Positions 42,758 through 51,987 of a stretch of 64,000 nucleotides of DNA are shown here, piece by piece. The stretch spans positions 7,893,130-7,957,129 of the forward strand of contig NZ_KI912266.1 of the NCBI RefSeq assembly GCF_000235425.2, read 5' to 3'. The position numbers were made by a program, and so were the translations under genes. Under the pieces are notes generated by a model, which saw nothing but the letters and a program-made list of their open reading frames with translations, searched no databases and was not told the origin of the DNA. Position 1 is the stretch's first letter; every line of letters begins with the position of its first letter. The DNA is from Pseudofrankia saprophytica. GTDB taxonomy: Bacteria; Actinomycetota; Actinomycetes; Frankiales; Frankiaceae.

Positions 42758-44098
42758 TCAGGCGTTGGGGGCACGCCATGCGGCAACAGAGTCGGCGACC
42801 TCGGCGATTTCGGGGACGCTCGACCAGGGGGCGGCGCTGGTGACCAAGTCCTGGGCGCGGCGGGCCACGATCTGCGAATTGAGGTTGGCGCCGACGGTCA
42901 GGGCCTCGGAGACCAGGGCTCCGGCGCGGTCGGGCTCGGCAGTGCGGCCGACGAGGTAGGTCATGCTGGCGTCCACCAGCGTCAGGGCGTGGCTGGCGGC
43001 GGAGTTCGACCGGGCGAAGATGGGAATGGCCTGGTCGGTGAACTCACGGACGCGGTCGACGGCGCCCAACGCGAGATAGGCGCTGGCGGCGTTGCCGGCC
43101 AGACGCGCGGCGCCGAACGGCTCGAACGACAGGAAGTAGCCGACCGGGTCGACGTCGTCGGCCTGGGCGTGGGCGGTAAGCGCGCGGCTTACGGCGTCGT
43201 CCACGCCGCGACGGTCACCCAGCTTCCCGAGAGTGCGCGCTTCGCCGCTGATCGCAAGGCGGATGGACGCGGGACCGCCCGCGGCGTAGCGCTGCCCGTC
43301 ACGGGCGTAGTCCAGGGCCTGCTTGTACCGGCCCGCGTAGTAGGCGACGAAGCTTTGGGTCCCGCGCACCCACGCGGCGAGGTCGCGATGGCCGGCGGCC
43401 TGGGCCAGGCTCATGGCCTCGTTGCAGTAGGCGCGGGCGAGCAACTCGTTGCCGAGGTCGAACGCGAGGTAGCCGAGCAGGCCGGACAGCTTGCCGGCCA
43501 CGACGTACAGCTCGCCGCGGTAGCGCGGGTGCTGGTGGCCGTTCATCAGCTCGGCGACGTAACGGCGCTGGCGCAGCGCGGTCGGGTAGACGGAGCTGGC
43601 GTCGGATGCCTCGTAGCGGCGGCCGATCAGGTCCACGCTCATGTCCAGCTGCTCGACCGCGGCATCGTCGACGTTCGACGCGGCGAACAGCTGCATGCGG
43701 TGGGTGACCTCGTCCAGCTCGTCATCGGCGGCCAGGACCACGCTGGCGGCGGTCGCGGCGAGAACCGTCCGCCGGTCCGGGCCGGTGCGCTCGGCTACTG
43801 GCGGTTCGCTGGTCGTTGCCGGCTCGGCGAGTCCGAGCAGGGCGCGGGGAATGTCGAGGCCACGCGCGAACCGCTCGTACATATCCAGGCTGGTGACCTG
43901 GCGCTTTCCCCGCAGGATGTGCGAGATGTGCGACTGCGGGACTTCGCAGGCGGTGGCGATCTGTGTTTGGGTCGCGCCGGTCCACCGCTGGTAGATCCTC
44001 AGGACAGCGCCGATATCCCTGCTGGCCAGGGCTTGTGTGACGTCGGGGCGCTGCCAGAATCCGGGCGGGGTGACGGGGCGGGGGCTGCGTGGGGTCAT
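42758..44098 (-). CDS. XRE-family regulator with TPR-like C-terminal region
   Basis: 446 residues. The HTH lies at about 40-85 (ATQTQIATACEVPQSHISHILRGKRQVTSLDMYERFARGLDIP), followed by a linker (RRTVLAATAASVVLA) and a long helical tetratricopeptide-type region (about 150-420). This is the architecture of actinobacterial regulators that respond to peptides or conjugation signals. ATG 44,098 is chosen for its GGAAGG site; upstream reading is low complexity. Read away from the conjugation genes, with the 2H phosphoesterase gene behind it. Probable regulator of AICE genes. Confidence 0.85.
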   Translation of the reverse strand: MTPRSPRPVTPPGFWQRPDVTQALASRDIGAVLRIYQRWTGATQTQIATACEVPQSHISHILRGKRQVTSLDMYERFARGLDIPRALLGLAEPATTSEPPVAERTGPDRRTVLAATAASVVLAADDELDEVTHRMQLFAASNVDDAAVEQLDMSVDLIGRRYEASDASSVYPTALRQRRYVAELMNGHQHPRYRGELYVVAGKLSGLLGYLAFDLGNELLARAYCNEAMSLAQAAGHRDLAAWVRGTQSFVAYYAGRYKQALDYARDGQRYAAGGPASIRLAISGEARTLGKLGDRRGVDDAVSRALTAHAQADDVDPVGYFLSFEPFGAARLAGNAASAYLALGAVDRVREFTDQAIPIFARSNSAASHALTLVDASMTYLVGRTAEPDRAGALVSEALTVGANLNSQIVARRAQDLVTSAAPWSSVPEIAEVADSVAAWRAPNA

Positions 44099-44302
44099 GT
44101 GCGCGGGCCTTCCGTGCGGGCGGCGGTTCCCTACCGTGTCGGTGGCGGCACTATGCGGAAGTGTAGCCACGGTTCGTATACGTCCGTAGCTCTTTCCGAT
44201 GCGCACTGATCGCGGAAAGGCTCCGGCCAACCCCGCCGCGCGGTCAACGGCGCCCGATGCGGCGGGGTGACCTGGGCCGGTGAGCGGATCGGAGAGCGAC
44301 AG

Positions 44303-44803
44303 ATGGTGCAGGACCTGGCGGACGACGCGGAGCAGGGTGGCGGGCTCGATGTGGCGACAGACGGCGGGGATGTGTCCCCATGGAAGAGTGCTTCGCCGGG
44401 GGTGGTGGCCACGCCATGGGCAGGGGACGACTGGGCGCTCGTGGTCGGGACGGGCTCGGATCTGGCGGAGCTGTGCGCCCAGATCGCGAAGCTTCCGGCA
44501 GGCCTGGAGTTCGTCGAGGCGTTCGGCGACGTCGACCTGGTCCTCGTGTACCGGCCGGCCCAGCAGGCGCCAACCCGGCGGGAGCTACTCGGCGCGCTCG
44601 TGGACCAGGTGGTCGAGCACGGCGGGATGCTCGTCGGGCCGGTCGGTCCGGGTGGGCTGTCGGCGGGCGAGCGGTTCATGACCTCGGCGGAACGGGTCGC
44701 GTTCGCGGCCGGGCAGGCCGACGCGCTCGGCGCGATGCGCCGCGCGCTGACCGGGATGGGGAAACCACGAACCGACGCGCACGGCATACCGGCGGTGTCG
44801 TAG
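44303..44803 (+). CDS. Unrecognised AICE protein, paralogue of 50,093-50,395
   Basis: 166 residues. The centre contains LPAGLEFVEAFGDVDLVLVYRP, matching LPPGVIFLEHFGDVDAVLVFRQ of the smaller protein near int, so the two are paralogues. A C-terminal helical segment is RFMTSAERVAFAAGQADALGAMRRAL. No known fold is recognised and no membrane segment or signal is present. ATG 44,303 follows GGAGAG at good spacing. Divergent from the XRE/TPR regulator gene. Confidence 0.65.
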   Translation: MVQDLADDAEQGGGLDVATDGGDVSPWKSASPGVVATPWAGDDWALVVGTGSDLAELCAQIAKLPAGLEFVEAFGDVDLVLVYRPAQQAPTRRELLGALVDQVVEHGGMLVGPVGPGGLSAGERFMTSAERVAFAAGQADALGAMRRALTGMGKPRTDAHGIPAVS

Positions 44804-44898
44804 GCGACCGACTCCAGACGGCTGGTGGGCTGGACCTGGCGGGCTGACGTCCGCGGGTCCGGCCCTCGTCATTTCCCGGGCCGTGGGCTCGCCGGTGC

Positions 44899-45288
44899 CT
44901 ACGCCGGGGCGAGGTGGCGCGCGATCTGCTCGACGTGACGCTCGATGCGCAGCACGGCGGCGAGGATCTGCGCGGCAGTCTCCGCGGACGTGGGGTCGTC
45001 GGCGGGTGGCTCGGCGAGCAGGACACGCAACAAGCGGTCGTCGGGCCAGCCGAGGGCGCGGCAGATGGCGGTCAGGGTGGCGTTCTGGACGCGGCGGCCG
45101 GTCGCGCCGCGTTGGAGCGCGCGCACGGTCGAGACAGAGACACCGGCGGCGTTGGCAAGCTCCTGCTGACCGATCCGGCGGGCGGCCATGCGCCGGTTGA
45201 GCGCGTCGGCGACTGCCGCCCAGTCCTCGCCGTCGACCGGTCCGCGGGCGGTGTGCGGCCTGGCCGATAGGTTGTCCGTCGTCCCCAT
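44899..45288 (-). CDS. XRE-family helix-turn-helix regulator
   Basis: 129 residues. A central Cro/CI-type HTH (GQQELANAAGVSVSTVRALQRGA) is followed by TLTAICRALGWPDDRLLRVLLAE, then a helical C-terminus (AAQILAAVLRIERHVEQIARHL). Divergent from the pra-like operon across a 180-base gap, the position of the KorSA-type repressor in pSAM2-like elements. It is therefore a likely repressor of pra and the transfer/replication operon; that role is inferred from position. Starts with ATG. Confidence 0.8.
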   Translation of the reverse strand: MGTTDNLSARPHTARGPVDGEDWAAVADALNRRMAARRIGQQELANAAGVSVSTVRALQRGATGRRVQNATLTAICRALGWPDDRLLRVLLAEPPADDPTSAETAAQILAAVLRIERHVEQIARHLAPA

Positions 45289-45470
45289 GGATCAAGCAAA
45301 CTCGCCCTTTGGCTCGAAAGCAAACAGCGCCTGGCGGGTGATCGTGGTTTATACCCTGGCGTCATACACAGGCGCATAGCAGGTTGGCGAGCGGTTCATG
45401 GCGCGCGCATCGTTAACGCACCCCCAAAGTGTCCGGATGGTCCGGATGCGCGGGTAGGAGGTGTGGCGCG

Positions 45471-45884
45471 GTGGCGATTCCTCGTCGGATTCCGGTGGCG
45501 TTCGGAGACGTGTTCCCGAACGGTGCCTACGTGCTGGGTGTGGAGCCCTCGAACGACTTCGAAAAGGTCCAGGCGGGTGCGCACGACACGCAGGAGCGTG
45601 ACCCGCACTCGGGTCTGCTCGTGTGGGCGGTGCGGGTCCTGGATGCGGACCCGGCGGCGCGGACGGCGGAACTGAAGGTGAAGATCGCGGCCGAGGTCGC
45701 GCCGGTGCCGCCGGACCCCGTTCCGGGGACGCCGTTTCGGCCGGTGGAGCTGGTCGGGGTGCAGGTCATCCCGTGGCTGGACCTGAACGGCCAGCGGCCG
45801 AAGCTGATGTTCGCGCTGCGGGCGTCTGGCATGCGGCCGGCGTCGCCGCTGCCGGCCCGTCAGAACCCGGGAGCGGCGGCGTGA
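45471..45884 (+). CDS. pra: Pra-like activator of replication, integration and excision
   Basis: 137 residues. The sequence VAIPRRIPVAFGDVFPNGAYVLGVEPSNDFEK, GLLVWAVRVLDADPAARTAELKVKIAAEV and PGTPFRPVELVGVQVIPWLD follows the pattern of actinobacterial plasmid replication, integration and excision activators. In pSAM2, Pra turns on the rep-xis-int genes. GTG 45,471 has GGAGG 9 bases upstream. Its stop overlaps the next gene (GTGA). Divergent from an XRE repressor gene, consistent with a repressor/activator switch. Confidence 0.8.
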   Translation: MAIPRRIPVAFGDVFPNGAYVLGVEPSNDFEKVQAGAHDTQERDPHSGLLVWAVRVLDADPAARTAELKVKIAAEVAPVPPDPVPGTPFRPVELVGVQVIPWLDLNGQRPKLMFALRASGMRPASPLPARQNPGAAA

Positions 45885-46201
45885 GCGGCGACCGCGTGTC
45901 CTCGATGACACGGCTGTCGGCGGATCTCACCGTCGGCGGCGGCGCGGTCATCGACCTGCACACCTACCCGCACCGATCTCCAATCCTGTCCCTGCATATG
46001 GGCGCGGTGTCAGTCACGATCGCCTTCCCGACCGGCGACCTCGGCGAGGCGCCGATGCGGTTCGTGCGCGAGTTCGCGGACGCTGCCGCGCGGTTCACCG
46101 AGGACTGCGAACGCTTCGCCACGACTAAGCGCAACACGCCGGGCGGCTCGGCGCCCGGTCCGGTCTCGGCGGAGATTCCGCCGGCCTCACGCGCGGTCTG
46201 A
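45881..46201 (+). CDS. Small AICE protein of unknown function
   Basis: 106 residues, unrecognised. Beta-rich middle (LTVGGGAVIDLHTYPHRSPILSLHMGAVSVTIAFPTG) and one helix (PMRFVREFADAAARFTEDCERFA). GTG 45,881 gives a four-base overlap with pra; ATG 45,905 is the alternative. Position between pra and the transfer ATPase suggests a regulator or accessory of the rep/tra operon. Confidence 0.6.
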   Translation: MSGDRVSSMTRLSADLTVGGGAVIDLHTYPHRSPILSLHMGAVSVTIAFPTGDLGEAPMRFVREFADAAARFTEDCERFATTKRNTPGGSAPGPVSAEIPPASRAV

Positions 46202-46221
46202 GCGCGCTTTCTCGCGGGCTT

Positions 46222-46260
46222 CCCGGGGCGCCGGGCCGATAGCCGTCCGGCGCTCCGGGG
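46222..46260 (+). repeat. GC-rich inverted repeat upstream of traSA
   Basis: CCCGGGGCGCCGG (46,222-46,234) pairs imperfectly with CCGGCGCTCCGGGG (46,247-46,260) over a 12-base loop, in the 130-base gap between the small gene and traSA. It could be an attenuator. Confidence 0.4.
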
Positions 46261-46330
46261 CCTGCCCGCCTTTCTCTTTCGTGTTTCTGCCCCTGGCTTT
46301 GCCGTGCCGTGAAACGGGTGGTGCTTTGTC

Positions 46331-47971
46331 ATGCCGAGAATCAACGGGGATCGTCCGGTCCCGTCGCTGCCGGCGCGGCACGACAAAATCCGGGTCCCGC
46401 TATGGGTGCTGCTCGTAGGCCTGGCGGCCCGGCTCGTGGGCCGGCTGGTCCTCCTGCTGATGCGGCACCCGATCGCGGTTGCCGTGTTGGTCGTGCTGAC
46501 CGCGTTCTACCGGGCAACGGGTCTGCTCGGCCTCGGCACGTTGGCCGCCGCGGTCGTGCTCGTGTCCATGGCCTGGCGGCTGGCCCATCGGTCGTCGTTC
46601 AACCAGGCGGCCTGGTGGGCCTGGGGCCGGCTGCGGCTCGTGTTCGTCTACCGGCGGCGGTGGCGGGCGGCGACGGTGCATTGCGGCCTGGCGATCCGGA
46701 TCCCTGCGTCGAACGCGGAGCGGGTGACCTTCGACGAGTACTTCCCGCGCATCCGAGCGTTCCGCACCTCTCGCCCCGTCGAGTCCCTGCGGGTGGAACT
46801 GCTTCCCGGCCAGACCCCGCAGACCTGGGCAGAGCAGGCGGAGGCGCTGCGCCACGTCTACCGGACGCGGGCGTGCCGGGTCCGTGCGGAGCGGGTCGGT
46901 TTCGTCTGGGTCGACTTCTACCGCCGCGATTCGCTCGGTCGCACTGTGGCGCCGTACCCGGTCGACGGTCCGGACGCGCCGGGCGCCGGGCTCGAGAACC
47001 TGGTCGTTGGCCGGCGGGAGGACGGCCGGCCGTGGCTGCTGCAGCTGCGCGGCTCGCACGTCCTGGTGGCCGGCGCCACCGGGTCGGGCAAGGGCTCGGT
47101 GCTGTGGTCGCTGATCCGCGCACTTGGCCCGGCGGTGCGGGACGGCCTCGTCGAGCTGTGGGTGTGTGATCCCAAGGGCGGGATGGAGATGGCGGCCGGC
47201 GCACCGCTGTTCGCCCGGTTCGCCTACGACCTGCCCTCCATCGCGGACCTGCTCGACGACGCGGTGACGCGGATGCAGGCGCGGGCTGACGTGCTGCGCG
47301 GGGTGACTCGGCTGCACGAGCCGACCCGGGATGAGCCGCTGATCGTCGTGGTCGTCGACGAGATCGCCGCGCTGACCGCGTATGTCACCGACCGGGACTT
47401 GAAACGGCGGCTGTCGGCCTCCCTGCCGCTCCTGCTGTCGCAGGGCCGCGCGCCTGGCGTCGTCGTGGTCGCGGCCGTCCAAGATCCGCGCAAGGAGACG
47501 TTGCCGTTCCGGGACCTGTTCCCGGTCCGGGTCGCGCTGCGGCTGGTCGAGGCCGATCAGGTCGACCTTGTCCTCGGCGACGGCGCGCACGACAAGGGCG
47601 CGCGCTGCGAGGACATCGGCACCGATCAGCAGGGCACGGGCTATGTCGCCGAGGACGGCGGTGCCGAACCGGTCCGCGTCCGCGCCTCGTTCCCGGATGA
47701 CGCGGAGATCCGCCGCACCGTCGACCGCTACCGGCTGCCCGCCGCGGGGCCGGTTCTTGCGCTGCCCGCGCCGTCGACAGCGCCGGACCTCGTCGATCTC
47801 CTGCGGCTGCGCGGCGCCCGGGCCGTTGACGATCTCAGCCCGCCGGTTCGGCCTCGGCGGCGGACGTGGCCGTGGCGCAGGGCGGCCGGCGCGCGACCCG
47901 GCCCGCATCCCGAAACGGGCGGCTGGGTGCCTGACCTCGCCGAGTACGGCAACCCCTGGGGCGACCAGTGA
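46331..47971 (+). CDS. traSA: FtsK/SpoIIIE-type conjugative DNA translocase (TraSA/TraB-like)
   Basis: 546 residues. Two or three N-terminal membrane helices (VPLWVLLVGLAARLVGRLVLLLM; AVAVLVVLTAFY; LGTLAAAVVLVSMAW) precede the motor domain with Walker A GATGSGKGSVLW near 249-260 and Walker B LIVVVVDEIAAL near 338-349, then LLSQGRAPGVVVVAAVQDPRKETLP. This is the single protein that moves double-stranded DNA between mycelia in AICE transfer. ATG start. The stop overlaps the rep start (GTGA), so both are made together. Confidence 0.9.
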   Translation: MPRINGDRPVPSLPARHDKIRVPLWVLLVGLAARLVGRLVLLLMRHPIAVAVLVVLTAFYRATGLLGLGTLAAAVVLVSMAWRLAHRSSFNQAAWWAWGRLRLVFVYRRRWRAATVHCGLAIRIPASNAERVTFDEYFPRIRAFRTSRPVESLRVELLPGQTPQTWAEQAEALRHVYRTRACRVRAERVGFVWVDFYRRDSLGRTVAPYPVDGPDAPGAGLENLVVGRREDGRPWLLQLRGSHVLVAGATGSGKGSVLWSLIRALGPAVRDGLVELWVCDPKGGMEMAAGAPLFARFAYDLPSIADLLDDAVTRMQARADVLRGVTRLHEPTRDEPLIVVVVDEIAALTAYVTDRDLKRRLSASLPLLLSQGRAPGVVVVAAVQDPRKETLPFRDLFPVRVALRLVEADQVDLVLGDGAHDKGARCEDIGTDQQGTGYVAEDGGAEPVRVRASFPDDAEIRRTVDRYRLPAAGPVLALPAPSTAPDLVDLLRLRGARAVDDLSPPVRPRRRTWPWRRAAGARPGPHPETGGWVPDLAEYGNPWGDQ

Positions 47972-49671
47972 CCACCCCCGGCCCGGACGGCGCGACGCCC
48001 GGCGAGCAGGAACCGCGGCCCGGTTCCCGGCTCGCCCGGCTACGGATGCCGCTCGCGCGCCATGTCGTCGAGGCGGTCGCGGTCGAGGAAGGCGTGTGCG
48101 TGCGGCCGATCGCGCTGCGCCGGGTCGACCTCGACACCGGCGAGACGACGATCATCCCCGCACCCTGCGGCGCCACCCTCGCCAGCAAATGCCCGCCCTG
48201 CGCCGAGCGGGCGCGGCGACTACGGATGGCGCAGTGCAAGACCGGCTGGCACCTCGACGACGAACCCCTCCCGCCACCAGACCCGCCCGACGACGACGCC
48301 AAACAACTCGCCCGGCTGCGCGCGGACCTCGAAGCGATCCGGGCCGAGGCGGAGCAGGCAGGCGACCTGGCCGGCGTCGCCGATGCCGACCAGGTGATCG
48401 GTCACGTCGACGAAGCCCTCGCCGACCTCGGCGTCCGCGGCAAGGCCGCACCGGACGATCGGACGCGGCCGCGGCGGAGCAGGTCGACGAAACGGCGTCA
48501 GGACGTCGCCGACCTGCCTCGGCTCCCGGTCGACAAGCGCACTGTCGGGCGGACGTATGTGGCGGCGGATGGCACGGCCTGGCGGCCGTCGATGTTCCTC
48601 ACGCTCACCTGCGACACCTATGGCAAGGTCCTCGGCGACGGAACCCCGGTAGACCCGGACGGCTACGACTACCGGCGGGCGGCCCGCGACGCGATCCACT
48701 TCCCGAAACTCGTCGATCGGTTCTGGCAGAACCTGCGCCGCGCGGTCGGCTGGGACGTCCAGTACTTCGCCGTCCTGGAGCCACAGCGGCGGCTCGCGCC
48801 GCACCTGCACGCCGCGTTCCGCGGAACGGTTCCCCGGGTCGTGCTGCGTCAGGTCGCGGCGGCGACCTATCACCAGGTGTGGTGGCCGCCCACCGACGCG
48901 CCGGTCTACGCGCCCGATGGCCCAGGGCTGCCGGTGTGGGACGAGCAGGCGGCCGGCTACGTCGACCCGGCGACCAAGGCAGCGTTGACGTCGTGGGATG
49001 AGGCGCTCGACGCCATCGGCCCGGACGATCAACCCGCGCACGTCGTCAGGTTCGGACCACAGATCCAGGCCGACGGCGTCACGTCGAACAGCGCCACGGC
49101 CGGACGGCTGATCGGCTACCTGACCAAGTACCTCACCAAGTCGCTGGACGCCTGCCACGCCGTCGACACCGACCGGCAGCGCGCGCACGTCGACCGGCTC
49201 GCCGCGGCGCTGCGCTACGAACCGTGCTCGCCCACCTGCGCCAACTGGCTCCTACACGGCATCGCGCCACGCAACGCCCGGCCCGGCCTCGTCCCCGGCC
49301 GATGCAAGGGCAAGGCACACCGGCGCGAAACGCTCGGCTTCGGCGGCCGCCGCGTCCTGGTCTCCCGCAAATGGTCCGGCAAGACGCTGTCCGACCACAA
49401 AGCCGACCGGGTCGACTTCGTCCGGGCTCAGCTCGAAGCCCTCGGCCACCGACCCGACGCAGGCAGTCCAGCCGAGCAGACGACCGGCGACCCGGCCGGC
49501 GCGCCGCGCGTCTCCTGGGAACTGATCCGGCCCGGCGACCCGAACGCGCCACGACGCGAACACCTGATCATCCACGCGATCGCCAACCGGCAACGCTGGC
49601 ACGCCCAGCTGGCGAACCCCACGACGACCGGGCCACCCGCCGGCGGCAGCGCGCTGCCAGACGTGGCCTGA
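47968..49671 (+). CDS. repSA: Replication initiator, HUH-type (RepSA-like)
   Basis: 567 residues. An N-terminal zinc-like motif is CGATLASKCPPCAERARRLRMAQC. The catalytic region contains RPSMFLTLTCDTYGKV (motif I), LAPHLHAAFRGT (the HxH metal site, motif II) and AGRLIGYLTKYLTKSLDACH (motif III with the Tyr residues). A later Cys set (CSPTCANWLL) and LGFGGRRVLVSRKWSGKTL match actinobacterial RepSA proteins. It nicks its own origin to start rolling-circle replication of the excised element. GTG start overlapping traSA by 4 bases. Confidence 0.9.
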   Translation: MTTPGPDGATPGEQEPRPGSRLARLRMPLARHVVEAVAVEEGVCVRPIALRRVDLDTGETTIIPAPCGATLASKCPPCAERARRLRMAQCKTGWHLDDEPLPPPDPPDDDAKQLARLRADLEAIRAEAEQAGDLAGVADADQVIGHVDEALADLGVRGKAAPDDRTRPRRSRSTKRRQDVADLPRLPVDKRTVGRTYVAADGTAWRPSMFLTLTCDTYGKVLGDGTPVDPDGYDYRRAARDAIHFPKLVDRFWQNLRRAVGWDVQYFAVLEPQRRLAPHLHAAFRGTVPRVVLRQVAAATYHQVWWPPTDAPVYAPDGPGLPVWDEQAAGYVDPATKAALTSWDEALDAIGPDDQPAHVVRFGPQIQADGVTSNSATAGRLIGYLTKYLTKSLDACHAVDTDRQRAHVDRLAAALRYEPCSPTCANWLLHGIAPRNARPGLVPGRCKGKAHRRETLGFGGRRVLVSRKWSGKTLSDHKADRVDFVRAQLEALGHRPDAGSPAEQTTGDPAGAPRVSWELIRPGDPNAPRREHLIIHAIANRQRWHAQLANPTTTGPPAGGSALPDVA

Positions 49672-49708
49672 CCTGGCCTCCCTCGACTCCCGCGACAGGA
49701 GGAACGAC

Positions 49709-49900
49709 GTGACCAAGCTCCTGCTCACCCCCGTCGAGGCGGCCGAACTGCTCGGCCTCGGACGCTCGACCGTCTATGAACTCCTCACCGCCGGCAACCT
49801 CGAATCGGTCCAGATTGGGCGGGCTCGCCGCATCCCACACGCCGCGCTGCTCGCCTACATCGACCGACTCCGCGACGAGCAGAACGGCGCCGCGGCATGA
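49709..49900 (+). CDS. xis: Excisionase (MerR-like HTH)
   Basis: 63 residues, almost entirely a winged-helix excisionase domain: LLTPVEAAELLGLGRSTVYELLTAGNLESVQIGRARRIPHAALLAYIDRL. GTG start behind AGGAGG. It directs the integrase toward excision. Lies between rep and int as in pSAM2-like elements. Confidence 0.92.
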   Translation: MTKLLLTPVEAAELLGLGRSTVYELLTAGNLESVQIGRARRIPHAALLAYIDRLRDEQNGAAA

Positions 49901-50092
49901 AACCGGCAGCGTGCAAGCAGGCGCGCGGACCACCTCGGCGACCTGGCGGACGGCGCCGGAGTTCGTCCCGCTCTCGGCAACTCCCGCGTCCGGCAACACG
50001 GAACACGGATCGAAAGGCGGCCCCGGTAGGTGCGGCAACACCCACCGGGACCTGAGGCGCACCCCTTGAACACCGCAAGGAGCAACACCCTG

Positions 50093-50395
50093 ATGGACAT
50101 CTTTCCGTTTGACGACGCCACGCCGTGGCGCACCCCCGAAACCGGCCCGGCCCTCGTCTACGTCCGCGCCACGCCCGACGGCGACCGGGAGCTGACGATC
50201 CGGCCCGGCGCCGACGCCATCGACCTCGTGGCCGCGCTCGCGACGCTCCCGCCTGGCGTGATCTTCCTGGAGCACTTCGGCGACGTCGACGCGGTCCTCG
50301 TCTTCCGGCAGAACCCCGCCGGACCGCCGGAGCTGGACGGCATCCCACTCTTCCCGCCATCCCCGCTGGTCCCGGCCGGCGCGGCGCGCGGCTGA
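50093..50395 (+). CDS. Unrecognised small AICE protein, paralogue of 44,303-44,803
   Basis: 100 residues. Core ATLPPGVIFLEHFGDVDAVLVFRQNP matches the FGDVDxVLV core of the larger protein near the XRE regulators. Acidic N-terminus and Pro-rich tail; no known family. ATG with AAGGAG 10 bases upstream. Inserted between xis and int. Confidence 0.65.
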   Translation: MDIFPFDDATPWRTPETGPALVYVRATPDGDRELTIRPGADAIDLVAALATLPPGVIFLEHFGDVDAVLVFRQNPAGPPELDGIPLFPPSPLVPAGAARG

Positions 50396-50428
50396 GCCAC
50401 CGGGGTACCTCCCGCTCCCCACTTCTTT

Positions 50429-50566
50429 CCCGGTTCTCTGCTGGCGCTTCACACCGTCGGGGGGCCGGACGGGTCCAGGGTCGGCCGAAGGCCGATCGCG
50501 CAGCGACGCGCAGCGCCCTGGATGCGGCCGGACCCCCGACGGACCCTCCCCGCGCCAGAGAACCGA
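50429..50566 (+). repeat. Long imperfect inverted repeat before int
   Basis: 50,429-50,480 pairs with about 50,515-50,566: CGGTTCTCTG with its complement CAGAGAACCG, and CCGTCGGGGG...CCGG with CCGG.CCCCCGACGG. Inside is a perfect hairpin TCGGCCGAAGGCCGA (50,481-50,495). A fold of this length could be an attenuator, a single-strand origin or a transfer site. Confidence 0.7.
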
Positions 50567-50632
50567 ACGCCACCGGAACCGGAAGACCGCATTCCTTGCC
50601 CTCGTCCCTCTCATAGAAGGAGCACAACCCAG

Positions 50633-51757
50633 ATGGCGCGTTCGATCTCTCCGCAACCGTCGGACGAAGGTTCCGGCAGCTCCCGACCCGCGGGCGACCC
50701 GGTCGACGGCACGCCGTCCGGCGAGGCCAAGCCCGCGCGGAAGAAGGGGGCCAGCGACAAGAAGAAGTCCCGGCGGGCGCACGGCGACGGCGGCCTGTTC
50801 CAGCGGTCCAGCGATGGCCTGTGGGTCGGCCGCGTCGACCTCGGTTGGAAGGACGGCAAGCGCGTCCGCAAGACCGTCTATGCCAAGACGCAGGCTGAGT
50901 GCCGCACGAAGCTGGAGAAGCTGAAGCGGGCCGCCGAACTCGGCGTCAACGTCACGGCGGAGCGGCGCACGGTTGAGAAGTGGCTCGCCGAGTGGCTGAC
51001 CATCAAGGCGGCCGACGGCACCCGGCCGTCGACTTTGCGCTCGTACCGCTGGCTGATCGCGTCGCACATCGTCCCGGCGATCGGCCGTATCCAGCTGGAC
51101 AAGCTCACCCCGCTCGACGTGCGCCGGCTCGTCGCGGCGGCGAAGGCGGCCGGGCTCGCCCCGACGAGCGTCCGCCATGTTCACGGGCTGATCCGCAACG
51201 CGCTGTCGGAAGCGGAACGGCTGGACCTGGTGCCGCGCAACGTCGCCAAGGCGGTCAGGGCGCCGTCCGCGCCGCACGCGCAGGTTCGAGCGCTGCGCCC
51301 CGAGGAAGCGCGCCGGCTTGTCGAGGTGCTGCGCAGCGATCGGCTCGAAGCTGTCTTCGCGTGCGGGCTCATGCTCGGCCTGCGGCGCGCGGAGATCCTC
51401 GGCCTGCGCTGGGACGACGTCGACCTCGACGGCGCTGTGCTGCACGTCCGGCACGGCCTCCAGCGGGTCGACGGCAAGCTCGCCTTCGTCCCGACGAAGA
51501 CCGAACGGTCGCGGCGCCGGCTGCCCATCCCGCCGCGGCTCGTCGAGATCCTGCGCCGTCACCGTGCGGCACAGCGAGCCGAACGAACCGGCCGCGGCGA
51601 TGCCTGGAAGGAAACCGGCCTCGTTTTCACGACGACTATCGGCACGGCGCTGGAGCCGAGAAACGTCAACCGCCATTTCGACCGGATCCGCAAGGAAGCG
51701 GGCCTTCCGTGGCTGCGGCTGCATGACCTCCGCCACGCATTCGCGACCATGCTTTAA
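50633..51757 (+). pseudogene. int: AICE tyrosine integrase, 5' part (split)
   Basis: 374 residues up to HDLRHAFATML, then an immediate stop created by an insertion. Present are the arm-type N-terminal domain (GLFQRSSDGLWVGRVDLGWKDGKRVRKTVYAKTQAE), the core-binding SAM-like domain (RRTVEKWLAEWLTIKAAD) and box I LMLGLRRAEILGLRWDDVDL with its Arg, plus HDLRH of box II. The last His and the nucleophile Tyr lie 3.9 kb away at 55,627-55,843. ATG 50,633 follows GAAGGAG. Without rejoining, the protein cannot recombine att sites. Confidence 0.88.
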
Positions 51758-51763
51758 CTAGGC

Positions 51764-51786
51764 AATGTTGCATCTGATGCAACATT
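51764..51786. repeat. Perfect palindrome at the left end of the inserted element
   Basis: AATGTTGCAT, CTG, ATGCAACATT: 10-base arms around three bases. Followed by two direct copies of AGTTTCTGTG (51,791 and 51,817), which bracket a CCCGCGAGCGGG palindrome. Likely recombinase binding sites. Confidence 0.75.
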
Positions 51787-51987
51787 CGGCAGTTTCTGTG
51801 ATCGCCCGCGAGCGGGAGTTTCTGTGCCAGTGGGGTTTCTTCGCGCGGGCTGACGACATGGGCGACATGCCGTCTGACCTGCTGTGATCACTCCTTCGAT
51901 GCATTCGATGACAGATTGCGGCGTCTGGTGACGTTGCGTTCGGTGCCGCGATGTGGCGGCTGGCGCAACGCGTAGGGAGACGCTGAT

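Noticed and set aside
49568-51736. 722-residue minus-strand open frame opposite xis/int
   Set aside because: The plus strand carries clear xis and int genes with ribosome-binding sites; the minus frame has no motif.
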